Shown here: piece after piece, positions 51,389-59,629 of the stretch
Layout of the letters: every line of letters starts with the position of its first letter
Position numbering within the stretch: position 1 is the first letter of the stretch
From: JACVRW01 sp052038485
Lineage (GTDB): Bacteria; Actinomycetota; Thermoleophilia; Solirubrobacterales; Thermoleophilaceae
DNA: 64,000 nt
NCBI GenBank assembly: GCA_052038485.1
Contig: JBQGCL010000066.1
Coordinates: 9,422-73,421, forward strand
Direction: 5' to 3'
The notes under the pieces: generated by a model
The model's database searches: none
What the model saw: the letters and a program-made list of their open reading frames with translations, nothing else
What the model was told of the DNA's origin: nothing
Program-made: the position numbers and the translations under genes

Positions 51389-53292
51389 GTCGGCGCGGGG
51401 GCCAGCTCGATCGCCAAGCGCGCTCGGGCGAAGAGGTCCTCCCCGCGATCGCCGGGCTCCCACGCGGCAACGCCGACACGGAGCCGGGGGCCGGTTGGAT
51501 CGAGACGCTCGAGGTCCGCGGCCAGCCTGCCCGCGCGGTCGGAGGCGTCGCCCGTGCCCGTCAGCACCAGCGCCAGTCGCCGGCCGCTGTATCGACCGAT
51601 CGTCGCGCTCTCCCCGGCGACCGCTCGTTCGAGCAACCGGGCGGCCGCCTGAAGCGCCATATCGCCGGCTGCATAGCCCTCGCGCAGGTTGATCATGGAT
51701 AGTTCGGACAGCTCCGCGATCGCCACGGCGAAGGGTCGGTGGCTGCGCGCGGAGCGCTCCGCCTCGCGAGCCGCCACCTCCTGCAGGTGGCGATGCGAAT
51801 GCAGCAGAGTCACGTTGTCACTGGCGGCGGCCGAGCTGACGCCCAGCCGGGCAGTGTCCAACACCTCTTCTGCCGGAACGCGCGCCGGCAGGGGGGCCGC
51901 CGGTCGCTCGTCTGACGGGTGGGGCGGCCGGCGTCGGACCTCGTCGACGAACAGCGAGACGATCTCGGCGTCGAACTGGGTCCCTGCGCAGCGCTCGAGT
52001 TCCGCGCACGCCTCGCTGAGCGTGAACGCTTGGCGGTACGGGCGCGCGGAGATGAGCGCGCAGAAGCAGTCGACGACCGCCACCACGCGAGCGTCGAGCG
52101 GTATCTCCTCCCCGTGGAGACGGTCCGGGTATCCCTGCCCGTCCCAGCGCTCGTGGTGGTGACGGATCGCAGACGCGAGATCGGAGAGTCCGGGCACGCG
52201 CTCGACTATGCGGGCGCTGATCTCCGGGTGAAGCTCGACGGTCGCTCGCTCGTCCGCCGTGAGCCGGCCAGGCTTGAGGAGCACGCGCTCGCTGATGCCC
52301 AGCTTGCCCACATCGCGCAGCAGGGCGGCGAACAGGATCTGCTCGCGCCGGGCCGGCTCGAGGCCGAGCCGGCGGGCGACACGCTCGGCGCAATCGCTGA
52401 CCTCAGCAGCGTTTGCATCGAAGAACAGGTCCGTGCTGGCCATCGCGTCGGCGAGGATCCCGACCACGGCGAGGTAGGACGAGCGCACGCGACCTTGGAG
52501 GCGGTGGTTCTCGAGCACGGCACCGGCGTGATCGCCAAGCGCGAGTAGCACGTCATCGTCGATCTCCTCGAAGCCGCCGCGGCGGTTCGCGCATATCACG
52601 ACCCCTTCGAATCCGTCGTTCATGTACACGGGGAGCGCAACGAGCGACTCGATCTCGTCGTCGGCGGCGGACATGCCGTCACCAGGTGAGTCCTCGCGCA
52701 CGATCTCGTCTCGCTCGAGCACCTTCTCGGCGAAGCGCTGCGCGACCGAGCTTCTGGTGGGGTCGTGGCGGAACCCGATGTGGCAGACGAGGTCGAGTCG
52801 CCCGTCACCGTCGCGATCGCTCTTGGAGAGCAGCAGGCCGCACCTCGCCTGCGAGAGGCGCACGGCGACCTCCAGCACGAGCTCGTGAAGATCGCCGGAT
52901 CCGTGGCCACCGCGATAGCTGCGCAGCACCTGCTCGCGCAGCTCCCGCGACCATTCGCGCTCGGCCTGGCGAGCTCGTTCGGTGCGCACACGGAGCTGGC
53001 GCTCGCGGCGAAGCGACTCGCGCTGCTCATCCAGTTGTCGCCGAAGGCTCGCCTCGGTCGCGCGCGCCCGTTCGTCCATCTGGCCGCGCCGCTGCTGCTC
53101 GAGCGCGGCGCGCGCGGCCGCCGCGCGCCGTTCGCGAGCCCAGGCCGCGATGGCGGCGACCACGGCAGCCACCAGCACGGTCACGACGAGGGCACCCGGC
53201 CCGCCGACCATCACCATCACGGCGGCGACGCCGGCCAAGGCGACGGCAACGCCGATCAGAGCCCTCTCCGTCCCTGGGCCAAAGACCCTCAT
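51385..53292 (-). CDS. Membrane GAF-HD-GYP-GGDEF-like protein with degenerate catalytic motifs
   Basis: 635 aa from ATG 53292. Two N-terminal TM helices (about 10-50), a coiled coil (55-125, Arg/Glu-rich), a GAF domain (about 135-265), an HD-GYP domain (275-460) and a GGDEF-like domain (490-630). HD-GYP enzymes hydrolyse c-di-GMP, but the HD pair reads LLRDVGK (Arg326-Asp327); HHHERWDGQGYP and Asp408 are kept. The GGDEF signature is replaced by SGRRL. Likely a sensor or c-di-GMP receptor rather than an enzyme, though residual activity cannot be excluded. Confidence 0.87.
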   Translation of the reverse strand: MRVFGPGTERALIGVAVALAGVAAVMVMVGGPGALVVTVLVAAVVAAIAAWARERRAAAARAALEQQRRGQMDERARATEASLRRQLDEQRESLRRERQLRVRTERARQAEREWSRELREQVLRSYRGGHGSGDLHELVLEVAVRLSQARCGLLLSKSDRDGDGRLDLVCHIGFRHDPTRSSVAQRFAEKVLERDEIVREDSPGDGMSAADDEIESLVALPVYMNDGFEGVVICANRRGGFEEIDDDVLLALGDHAGAVLENHRLQGRVRSSYLAVVGILADAMASTDLFFDANAAEVSDCAERVARRLGLEPARREQILFAALLRDVGKLGISERVLLKPGRLTADERATVELHPEISARIVERVPGLSDLASAIRHHHERWDGQGYPDRLHGEEIPLDARVVAVVDCFCALISARPYRQAFTLSEACAELERCAGTQFDAEIVSLFVDEVRRRPPHPSDERPAAPLPARVPAEEVLDTARLGVSSAAASDNVTLLHSHRHLQEVAAREAERSARSHRPFAVAIAELSELSMINLREGYAAGDMALQAAARLLERAVAGESATIGRYSGRRLALVLTGTGDASDRAGRLAADLERLDPTGPRLRVGVAAWEPGDRGEDLFARARLAIELAPAPT

Positions 53293-53490
53293 CTGTTCGA
53301 GGTACCCCGAGATCCCGCCGCTACTCGGGAGCGCCGCCGGGAACCCGTCTAGCCCCGTCCCGCGCCTTGGCGCCTGAGCGACGAGATTCGCTCGCTTGCC
53401 GCAGTGAGGCCGGCGAGGCTCCCGGCGGCGACAGGGCCGCCTTCGCGGTGGAGAGCGCAAGGCTGTATCAGCGGGACGGCTGATCGGGAG
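53293..53490. other. 198-nt gene-free stretch between GH13 and HD-GYP genes
   Basis: Longest clear non-coding interval in the window. On the minus strand it would be the HD-GYP leader: two simple hairpins are visible (GAGCGA/TCGCTC around 53380 and GCGCC-AA-GGCGC around 53370). A TACCTC lies 6 nt before the ATG. No recognisable riboswitch core and no ORF with protein character. Confidence 0.4.
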
Positions 53491-55146
53491 CTAGGGCGGC
53501 AGGCGGTCGCCCGGCCGGCGCACGCGAAACCAATGTGCGCCGTACGGGGCCAGGTCGAGCGTCGCCGTTCCCGCCTTCAGCCGGTGATCCTGGTTCTCGA
53601 AGAGGTCGACCAGAGCTCCGTCTCCGTCCAGCTCCAGGCTGGCGCGCGCCTCGCGTCCGGACAGGTTGTGGACCGCGACCACGGTCGAGCCATCCCAGTC
53701 GCTGCGCTGAGCGAAGACGGCCGGGTCACCGGCATCGAGCAGGATCCATTCGCCCCAGCCGAATTCCGGGCACTCCCGGCGACGGCGGATCAGCCGCTCC
53801 ATCCAGTTGAGCAGCGAGTCGGGATCTCGGCGCTGGCGAGCGACGTTGACCGCCCGAAAGCCGAACGGCCCCTTCTCGACGATGGGACGGCAGGGGTCCG
53901 AAGCGGCCGTGAAGCCCGCGTGGCGATCGCCCGACCACTGCATCGGCGAGCGGACGCTGTAGCGGCCTTCGATGGCCGGGTTCTCGGCCATCCCAACCTC
54001 CTCGCCATAGAACAGGACGGGTGTTCCCGGCAGCGAGAAGGCGAGCGAGTAGACCATGCGAATGCGCTGCTGGTTCCCCTCCAGCATGGTCGGCAGCCGA
54101 CGTCGCAGCCCGCGCCCGTATAGCTGTAGCTCCGCCTGAGGTCCGAAGGCGTCGAACACCTCCTGGCGCTCGCCGTCGCTGAGCTTGTCGAGGGTCAGCT
54201 CGTCATGGTTGCGAACGAAGTTGGCCCACTGGCAGTCCTCGGGAATGGGCGGCAGCGCCCGAAGGGCCTTGGCCAGCGGGCCGGCGTCCTCGCGTGCGAG
54301 TGACAGGAACATCGCCTGGTTGACCGTGAACGAGAGGACCAGCTGGAGCTCGTCGCCGTCCTCGTCACCGAAGAACCGGCGCTGCTGCTCGGGCGCCAGG
54401 TTGACCTCGCCGAGCAGCACCGCCTCGCCCTTGCGGCGCCCGATGAAGCGGCGCAGGTCGCGCAGCAGATCGTGCGGGTCCTGGCATGTTCCCTCGGGAC
54501 TGCCGGAAGGCTCGATCAGGAACGGGACAGCATCCACCCGAAACCCGCTCAGGCCCTGCTCGAGCCAGAAGCCGACGACCTGAGCGATCTCGTCGCGCAC
54601 CTCCGCGTTCGCGACGTTCAGGTCCGGCTGGTGCGAGTAGAAGCGGTGCATGTACCACCGCCGGGCCTGCTCGTCGAACGCCCAGTTCGAGTTCTCCTTG
54701 TCAGGGAACACGACGTCGCCGGGCTTCTCATCCGGCTTCTCGTCGCGCCACACGTAGAAGTCGTGGAACGGCGAATCCCGCCCGCGCCGGGCGTCCTCGA
54801 ACCATGGGTGGCGATCGGAGGTGTGGTTGACGACCAGGTCCGCGACCACACGCATTCCCCCTTCGCGTGCGGCGCGCACGACCTCGAGCAGATCGCCGTG
54901 GGTACCGAGGCGCGGATCGACGCCGTAGAAGTCCGTGATGTCGTAGCCGTCGTCGCGCTGACACGACGGCATGAACGGCATCAGCCAAAGACAGCCGATC
55001 CCGAGCCCGGTCAGGTAGTCGACTCGCTCGCAGAGGCCGGGCAGGTCGCCGCAGCCGTCCCCGTCGGAGTCGAGGAAGGTCTCGACGTCGAGGCAGTAGA
55101 AGACCGTGTTCTTCCACCAGACGTCGCTGGTCGCCTTGCGCTTCAA
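53491..55146 (-). CDS. GH13 alpha-amylase-family enzyme, trehalose-synthase-like
   Basis: 551 aa from TTG (TTGA overlap with the upstream gene). The sequence tracks trehalose synthase (GH13_16 type): WWKNTVFYCLDVETFLDSDG, QRDDGYDITDFYGVDPRLGT, VVADLVVNHTSDRHPWFEDA, GFRVDAVPFL (nucleophile Asp), LLGEVNL (acid/base Glu), FVRNHDEL (third Asp), then a short C-terminal beta domain. Maltose/trehalose isomerisation or glucosyl transfer is likely. Belongs to a four-gene operon with a flavin oxidoreductase. Confidence 0.9.
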   Translation of the reverse strand: MKRKATSDVWWKNTVFYCLDVETFLDSDGDGCGDLPGLCERVDYLTGLGIGCLWLMPFMPSCQRDDGYDITDFYGVDPRLGTHGDLLEVVRAAREGGMRVVADLVVNHTSDRHPWFEDARRGRDSPFHDFYVWRDEKPDEKPGDVVFPDKENSNWAFDEQARRWYMHRFYSHQPDLNVANAEVRDEIAQVVGFWLEQGLSGFRVDAVPFLIEPSGSPEGTCQDPHDLLRDLRRFIGRRKGEAVLLGEVNLAPEQQRRFFGDEDGDELQLVLSFTVNQAMFLSLAREDAGPLAKALRALPPIPEDCQWANFVRNHDELTLDKLSDGERQEVFDAFGPQAELQLYGRGLRRRLPTMLEGNQQRIRMVYSLAFSLPGTPVLFYGEEVGMAENPAIEGRYSVRSPMQWSGDRHAGFTAASDPCRPIVEKGPFGFRAVNVARQRRDPDSLLNWMERLIRRRRECPEFGWGEWILLDAGDPAVFAQRSDWDGSTVVAVHNLSGREARASLELDGDGALVDLFENQDHRLKAGTATLDLAPYGAHWFRVRRPGDRLPP

Positions 55147-56105
55147 GCCGCCAGCTCCGGCAGGACCCGCTCGCCGAATACGCCGATGAAGCGGGTCAGG
55201 TCCTGCCCGACGTGATGAAGGTGGATCTCCTCGAAGCCGAGCTCCGCGAGCTCGCTCAGCCACTCGGCGTGCCGGCTCGGGTCGGCCGACACGAGCACCG
55301 CCTCGCGCAGGTCCTCCGGGCGCACGTGCGCAGCCGCGAGGTCGAACTGCTCGACGGTTTCGAGGTCCCAGCACAGAGGCGGCGGGAAGACGTTGGTGCG
55401 CCACTGGTCGTGTGCGATGCGGAGCGCCTCTTCCTCGCCGTCGGCCCAGCTGAGATGGACCTGGAGGAACACCGGCCGGTCGTCACCGCCGCCCTCTCGG
55501 AAGGCATCGATCACCCGCTCGAGCGTCTGGCGCGGCTGGTTGATCGTTACGAGCCCGTCAGCCCACTCTCCACACCATCGGGCGGTCTCCGCGCTCACGG
55601 CCGCGCCGACGAGCCGCGGCGGCGTGGCGGGCAGCGTCCACAAGCGTGCCCGGTCGACGCGCACGAACCCCGCATGGTCCACCGTCTCACCGCCGAACAG
55701 CGCGCGCATCACGTCGACGCACTCGCGCAGGCGGGCGTTGCGCGTGTCCTTCGGTGGCCAGGCCTCGCCGGTGATGTGCTCGTTCGAGGCCTCCCCGGTA
55801 CCGAGCGCCAGCCACAGGCGTCCCGGGAACAGCTCGCACAAGGTCGCGGCCGCCTGGGCGACGATCGCCGGGTGGTAGCGCTGCCCCGGCGCGCTTACGA
55901 CGCCGAAGGGCAACCGCGTGGCCTGCAGCGCCGCGCCCAGGAAGGACCACGCGAAGCCGGACTCGCCCTGCCGCTCGCTCCACGGCGAGAAGTGATCCGA
56001 CGACATGGCGGCGCCGAAGCCGGCCGCCTCGGCCTCGCACACGTGTGTGAGGAGGCGGCTCGGTGGGATCTGCTCGTGCGAGCAGTGCAGGCCGACGATC
56101 GGCAT
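55143..56105 (-). CDS. LLM-class (luciferase-like) flavin-dependent oxidoreductase
   Basis: 320 aa, TIM barrel. MPIVGLHCSHEQIPPSRLLT, AAMSSDHFSPWSERQGESGF, PGRLWLALGTGEASNEHITG are typical of the TIGR03885-like group, described as a probable non-F420 flavin branch. ATG at 56105 gives the standard N-terminus. Sits between the ATL gene (32 nt upstream) and the GH13 gene (TTGA overlap). Substrate unknown. Confidence 0.9.
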   Translation of the reverse strand: MPIVGLHCSHEQIPPSRLLTHVCEAEAAGFGAAMSSDHFSPWSERQGESGFAWSFLGAALQATRLPFGVVSAPGQRYHPAIVAQAAATLCELFPGRLWLALGTGEASNEHITGEAWPPKDTRNARLRECVDVMRALFGGETVDHAGFVRVDRARLWTLPATPPRLVGAAVSAETARWCGEWADGLVTINQPRQTLERVIDAFREGGGDDRPVFLQVHLSWADGEEEALRIAHDQWRTNVFPPPLCWDLETVEQFDLAAAHVRPEDLREAVLVSADPSRHAEWLSELAELGFEEIHLHHVGQDLTRFIGVFGERVLPELAA

Positions 56106-56137
56106 GGCACTGACCGCTTGCCCGGCGGACCGACCTG

Positions 56138-56434
56138 TCAATCCGCCGGCGGCATCCACACCTCGTCCATGTCGACGCGCTCACCTACGAAGGGCACGCC
56201 CTCTGCCTCGAGCAGCTCCCGCTGGCGCGCGCCCTGCGCCAGTGAGCCATCGGCGCGGACGATGCGCTGCCAGGGGATGTCGGGGTCGTGGCAGGAGGCC
56301 AGCACGGCCCCGGCGTAGCGGGGCGCCTCGGGGCTGAGGTCGGCGTAGGTCGTCACCCGGCCGCGCGGAATCGACCGGATCCGCTCGAGCATGGCCCGGG
56401 CGCGCGGCGAAGACGTGTCGATCTGGCGCCTCAC
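56138..56434 (-). CDS. Alkyltransferase-like (ATL) DNA-repair protein
   Basis: 98 aa, only the MGMT DNA-binding domain. RIRSIPRGRVTTYADLS with flipping Tyr30. The alkyl-acceptor PCHR motif reads PWQR (Trp55), so it cannot transfer alkyl groups; ATL proteins bind O6-alkylguanine and pass it to nucleotide excision repair. The His of PWHR is also changed, to Gln56. GTG start overlapping the reductase stop by GTGA. Confidence 0.9.
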   Translation of the reverse strand: MRRQIDTSSPRARAMLERIRSIPRGRVTTYADLSPEAPRYAGAVLASCHDPDIPWQRIVRADGSLAQGARQRELLEAEGVPFVGERVDMDEVWMPPAD

Positions 56435-57828
56435 GTCTCGCGCTGACAGGGTCCCGACAGACCCAGCTGCTCCATCAGGTAGAGCCACACCTCGCTGCGG
56501 GTCGGGAAGGCAGGCACGGCGTGGGCGAGCCGCTCGAGCGGCACCTCGGCGACCACCGCGATCGTGGCGGCCTGCAGCCACTCGCTGACCTCGGGCCCGG
56601 TGAAGGTCGCGCCGACGAGCAGGTTGGCGTCGTCGTCGACCACCAACCGCGATGTTCCGACCGTGTCGTCGCGGCCGTAGAAGCTGGCGCCGGCGCTGGC
56701 CTGGGTGGGCACCTCGACTGCGCGCGCGTCGATGCCCGCCTCCTTGGCAGCGTCGAGCGTGTAGCCGACCGCCGCCACCTGAGGGTCGGTGAAGATGACG
56801 CGCGGAGCCCGAGCGCCGTCGAGGATCAGGCAGGGCCCGCCGGGGCCAAGGATCGTGTCGGCGGCGATGCGAGCCTGGTACTTGCCCATGTGGGTCAGCA
56901 GCGCGCGGCCGTTGACGTCGCCGATCGCGTAGAGCCAGTCGTTACCAGGCGCGCGCATCCAGTCGTCGACCTCGATCGGCTTGCCCGGCTCGAGGCCGAT
57001 CGTCTCCACGCCGAGCTCGGTCGTGTTCGGACGGCGCCCGACGGCCACCAGCAGCTCGTCGCCGGCGATCGAGTCTCCGCCGTCGAGCTCCACGACGACC
57101 TCGTCGCCCTGCGAGCGCACGGCGGTCGCCTGCGCGTGCGTGCGGATGTCGACGCCCTGGTCGCGCAGCGAGTCCGTGACCTGCTCGCTCGCGAACGGCT
57201 CCTCGCGCGAGAGCACCCGCTCGCCGCCCTCGACCAGGGTGACCTCCGAGCCAAGCGTGCTCCAAGCCTGTGCCATCTCCACGCCGACGACGCCGCCGCC
57301 GAGGATCGTCAGCCGCCCCGGCACCTGCTTGGAGGTGGTCGCTTCGCGGTTCGTCCATGTGCGCGCCTCGCGCAGACCGTCGATCGGCGGCATCGCCGGG
57401 CCGCTGCCCGTGGCCACCACCACCGCTTTGCCGGCGACCAGCGTGTCGTCGCCGACGACCACGCGGCGCTCGCCGTCGAGCTTGCCGGCGCCGCGGAAGA
57501 TCGTCACGCCGCGGTCGTTCAGCCACGGCTCCATGTGCTTGTCGTCGAGGTCGTGGATGATCTCGTCGCGCCGCTTCAGGACCGCGCCGACGTCGAGGTC
57601 GCCCGTCACAGCCTCGGCCACGCCCGGGATGCGGCGCACCTCGGCCAGCAGCTCGCCCGGGCGCAGCAGCGCCTTCGAGGGCATGCAGGCATAGAACGAG
57701 CACTCCCCGCCGATCAGGTGAGGCTCCACGATCGCCACGCTGAGGTCGGACTCGCCGAGCCGCCCGGCACAGACCTCGCCGGCTGGCCCGGCACCGAGGA
57801 TCACCACGTCGAATTCGCGCTCGCTCAT
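56431..57828 (-). CDS. FAD-dependent pyridine-nucleotide disulfide oxidoreductase
   Basis: 465 aa. FAD motif FDVVILGAGPAGEVCAGRL, redox-active pair Cys43/Cys48 in GGECSFYACMPSKALLR, NAD(P) motif LTILGGGVVGVEMAQAWSTL, and YAIGDVNGRALLTHMG. Like lipoamide or mercuric reductase, but no lipoyl partner genes or mercury genes are present, and the C-terminal HxHPTxxE block reads HAVPAFPTRSE, so the substrate may be different (for example a low-molecular-weight disulfide). TACCGT (57835-57840) 6 nt upstream of ATG. Confidence 0.9.
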   Translation of the reverse strand: MSEREFDVVILGAGPAGEVCAGRLGESDLSVAIVEPHLIGGECSFYACMPSKALLRPGELLAEVRRIPGVAEAVTGDLDVGAVLKRRDEIIHDLDDKHMEPWLNDRGVTIFRGAGKLDGERRVVVGDDTLVAGKAVVVATGSGPAMPPIDGLREARTWTNREATTSKQVPGRLTILGGGVVGVEMAQAWSTLGSEVTLVEGGERVLSREEPFASEQVTDSLRDQGVDIRTHAQATAVRSQGDEVVVELDGGDSIAGDELLVAVGRRPNTTELGVETIGLEPGKPIEVDDWMRAPGNDWLYAIGDVNGRALLTHMGKYQARIAADTILGPGGPCLILDGARAPRVIFTDPQVAAVGYTLDAAKEAGIDARAVEVPTQASAGASFYGRDDTVGTSRLVVDDDANLLVGATFTGPEVSEWLQAATIAVVAEVPLERLAHAVPAFPTRSEVWLYLMEQLGLSGPCQRET

Positions 57829-57841
57829 GCGCGCACGGTAC

Positions 57842-58243
57842 CTAGCCCTCCCAGGCCGCCTGGAGACGAGCGACCTCAGCGTCGGGCACGCCGACGGAGA
57901 AGTGCGCGTGCACGATCCGCCACACGTCGTCCTCCAGCTTCAGCACCGCGGTGACGCGGGTGTCTATGCCCGCCCCGTCCGGGAATGTGAAGCGCGGCTT
58001 GTCGAGCACAAAGCCGAGCGACCCCTCCGCCCAGGCGACGGGATCGACCGGCGTCAGCCCGACACCCTCGCTCTCGAAGCCGAAGCGCATACGCGCGCGA
58101 TCGTCGATCCACTCCTCCGGCGCGGTGCCGATGATCACCGTCGCCTCGCGGGAAACGAGCTCGTCGAAGCTGTCCGCGTCGCCCCCGGTGAGCCGCTCGC
58201 AGAAGCGCCGCCAGCTCTGTGTCACATCCGAAGCCTCTTCCAT
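57842..58243 (-). CDS. SnoaL/NTF2-like protein
   Basis: 133 aa cone-shaped alpha+beta fold: WRRFCERLTGGDADSFDELV, SREATVIIGTAPEEWIDD, DTRVTAVLKLEDDVWRIVHA. Such domains are ketosteroid-isomerase-like binders or small enzymes; no catalytic Asp/His pair can be assigned. TAGGGT (58250-58255) 6 nt before the ATG. 13 nt before the reductase gene and divergent from acyl-CoA dehydrogenase. Confidence 0.85.
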   Translation of the reverse strand: MEEASDVTQSWRRFCERLTGGDADSFDELVSREATVIIGTAPEEWIDDRARMRFGFESEGVGLTPVDPVAWAEGSLGFVLDKPRFTFPDGAGIDTRVTAVLKLEDDVWRIVHAHFSVGVPDAEVARLQAAWEG

Positions 58244-58273
58244 CGGCCGACCCTAACGTCAACGCTGAGCAGC

Positions 58274-58297
58274 AAGTAGGAAGTGCCACTGTTTACT
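58274..58297. promoter_or_regulatory. Operator-like repeat upstream of acyl-CoA dehydrogenase (copy 2)
   Basis: AGTAGGAAG...CACT...TTTACT, 19 of 24 bases identical to 49272-49295. It covers the -35 region (TTTACT 58292-58297) of a promoter whose -10 is TAGCTT (58315-58320), 6 nt before the ATG. A repressor binding here would compete with RNA polymerase. Confidence 0.6.
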
Positions 58298-58326
58298 TTC
58301 CTGGAACCCTGCTGTAGCTTCGCCGC

Positions 58327-59514
58327 ATGGCCACCGCCGACGCCGTCCTCAAGCCCGACCACCTCACCAAGCGCAAGCACTTCATCTTCACCGAGGAGCA
58401 CGACCAGCTGCGCGAGTCGATCCGCGCGTTCGTGACCAAGGAGCTGGCGCCGCACGCCGAGGAGTGGGAGGAGACGACGTTCCCAGACTCGGTCTTCCGG
58501 CGCATGGGCGAGCTCGGCTTCCTCGGGCTGTCCTACCCGGAGGAGTACGGCGGCCAGGGCGGCGACTACTACTGCAACCTCGTGCTCGCCGAGGAGATGA
58601 CGCACTGCAACTCGGGCGGGCTTGCGATGGGCGTGGCGGTGCACACCGACATGGCGACCCCGCCGGTCTTCCTGTTCGGCAGCGAGGAGCAGAAGCAGGA
58701 GTACCTGGTGCCGGCGATCCGCGGCGAGAAGATCTCGTGCCTCGGGATCACCGAGCCGGATGCCGGCTCGGACGTCGCGGGCATCAAGACGCACGCCGTG
58801 CGCGACGGCGACGAGTACGTGATCAACGGCTCCAAGACCTACATCACCAACGGCCACCGGGCGGACTTCATCGTGCTCGTCACGAAGACCGACCCGGACG
58901 CCGGATACGACGGCTTCACCCTGTTCCTGGTCGACATGGACGCCCCCGGCGTGATCCGCGAGAAGAAGCTCGAGAAGCTCGGCATGCACTCGTCCGACAC
59001 GGCGCTGCTCGCCTTCCAGGACGTGCGCGTCCCGGCCGAGGCGATGCTGGGCCAGGAGGGCAAGGGCTTCTACCACATCATGTGGGAGCTCCAGGGCGAG
59101 CGCCTGATCGGCGCGGCCGGGTGCGTGGCCGGGGCGCAGCGGGCGTTCGACCGCACGCTCCAGTACGCGACCGAGCGGACCGCCTTCGGCCGCCAGATCG
59201 GCAAGTTCCAGGCGATCCGCCACAAGTTCGCGGACATGGCGACCAAGATCGAGGCGGGCCGCCAGATGGTCTACACGACGGCCTGGCGCTTCCAGAACGG
59301 CGAGTACCCGGTGCGCGAGATCTCGATGGCGAAGCTCTACACGGCCCGGATGGCCTGCGAGGTCATGGACGAGTGCCTCCAGATCCACGGCGGCGCCGGC
59401 TACATGAAGGAGTACGGCATCGAGCGCGCCTGGCGCGACATGCGCCTCAACCGCATCGGCGCCGGCACCGACGAGGTGATGCTCGACGTGATCGGCCGCT
59501 CGTACGGGCTCTAG
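58327..59514 (+). CDS. Acyl-CoA dehydrogenase
   Basis: 395 aa, full length FAD enzyme oxidising acyl-CoA to enoyl-CoA. ITEPDAGSDVAGIKTHAVRD (FAD/substrate loop), GSKTYITNGHRADFIVLVTK, RTAFGRQIGKFQAIRHKFAD and the C-terminal IGAGTDEVMLDVIGRSYGL. The MCAD-type YEGT Glu is Ala here (GAGT); the Glu of LQGERLIGAAG is at the alternative position used by isovaleryl-CoA and long-chain dehydrogenases, suggesting that specificity. Leaderless promoter with operator copy 2. Confidence 0.94.
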   Translation: MATADAVLKPDHLTKRKHFIFTEEHDQLRESIRAFVTKELAPHAEEWEETTFPDSVFRRMGELGFLGLSYPEEYGGQGGDYYCNLVLAEEMTHCNSGGLAMGVAVHTDMATPPVFLFGSEEQKQEYLVPAIRGEKISCLGITEPDAGSDVAGIKTHAVRDGDEYVINGSKTYITNGHRADFIVLVTKTDPDAGYDGFTLFLVDMDAPGVIREKKLEKLGMHSSDTALLAFQDVRVPAEAMLGQEGKGFYHIMWELQGERLIGAAGCVAGAQRAFDRTLQYATERTAFGRQIGKFQAIRHKFADMATKIEAGRQMVYTTAWRFQNGEYPVREISMAKLYTARMACEVMDECLQIHGGAGYMKEYGIERAWRDMRLNRIGAGTDEVMLDVIGRSYGL

Positions 59515-59629
59515 GCGGGACTGGGGCCGGCCGCGCTCGGCCCGTCGTCGCGGCGCAGCCACGCCCGCTGCCTGCGCCACCACATGCGTGCGATTGTGCC
59601 GGGGGGCCTGAGGACGAAACGAGACACAT

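Noticed and set aside
53293..53490. Possible c-di-GMP (GEMM) riboswitch upstream of the HD-GYP gene
   Set aside because: The minus strand has GGGACG and GGCAAGC fragments and hairpins, but the conserved GEMM core (GGACGCAAAGCC with the tetraloop receptor) is not present.
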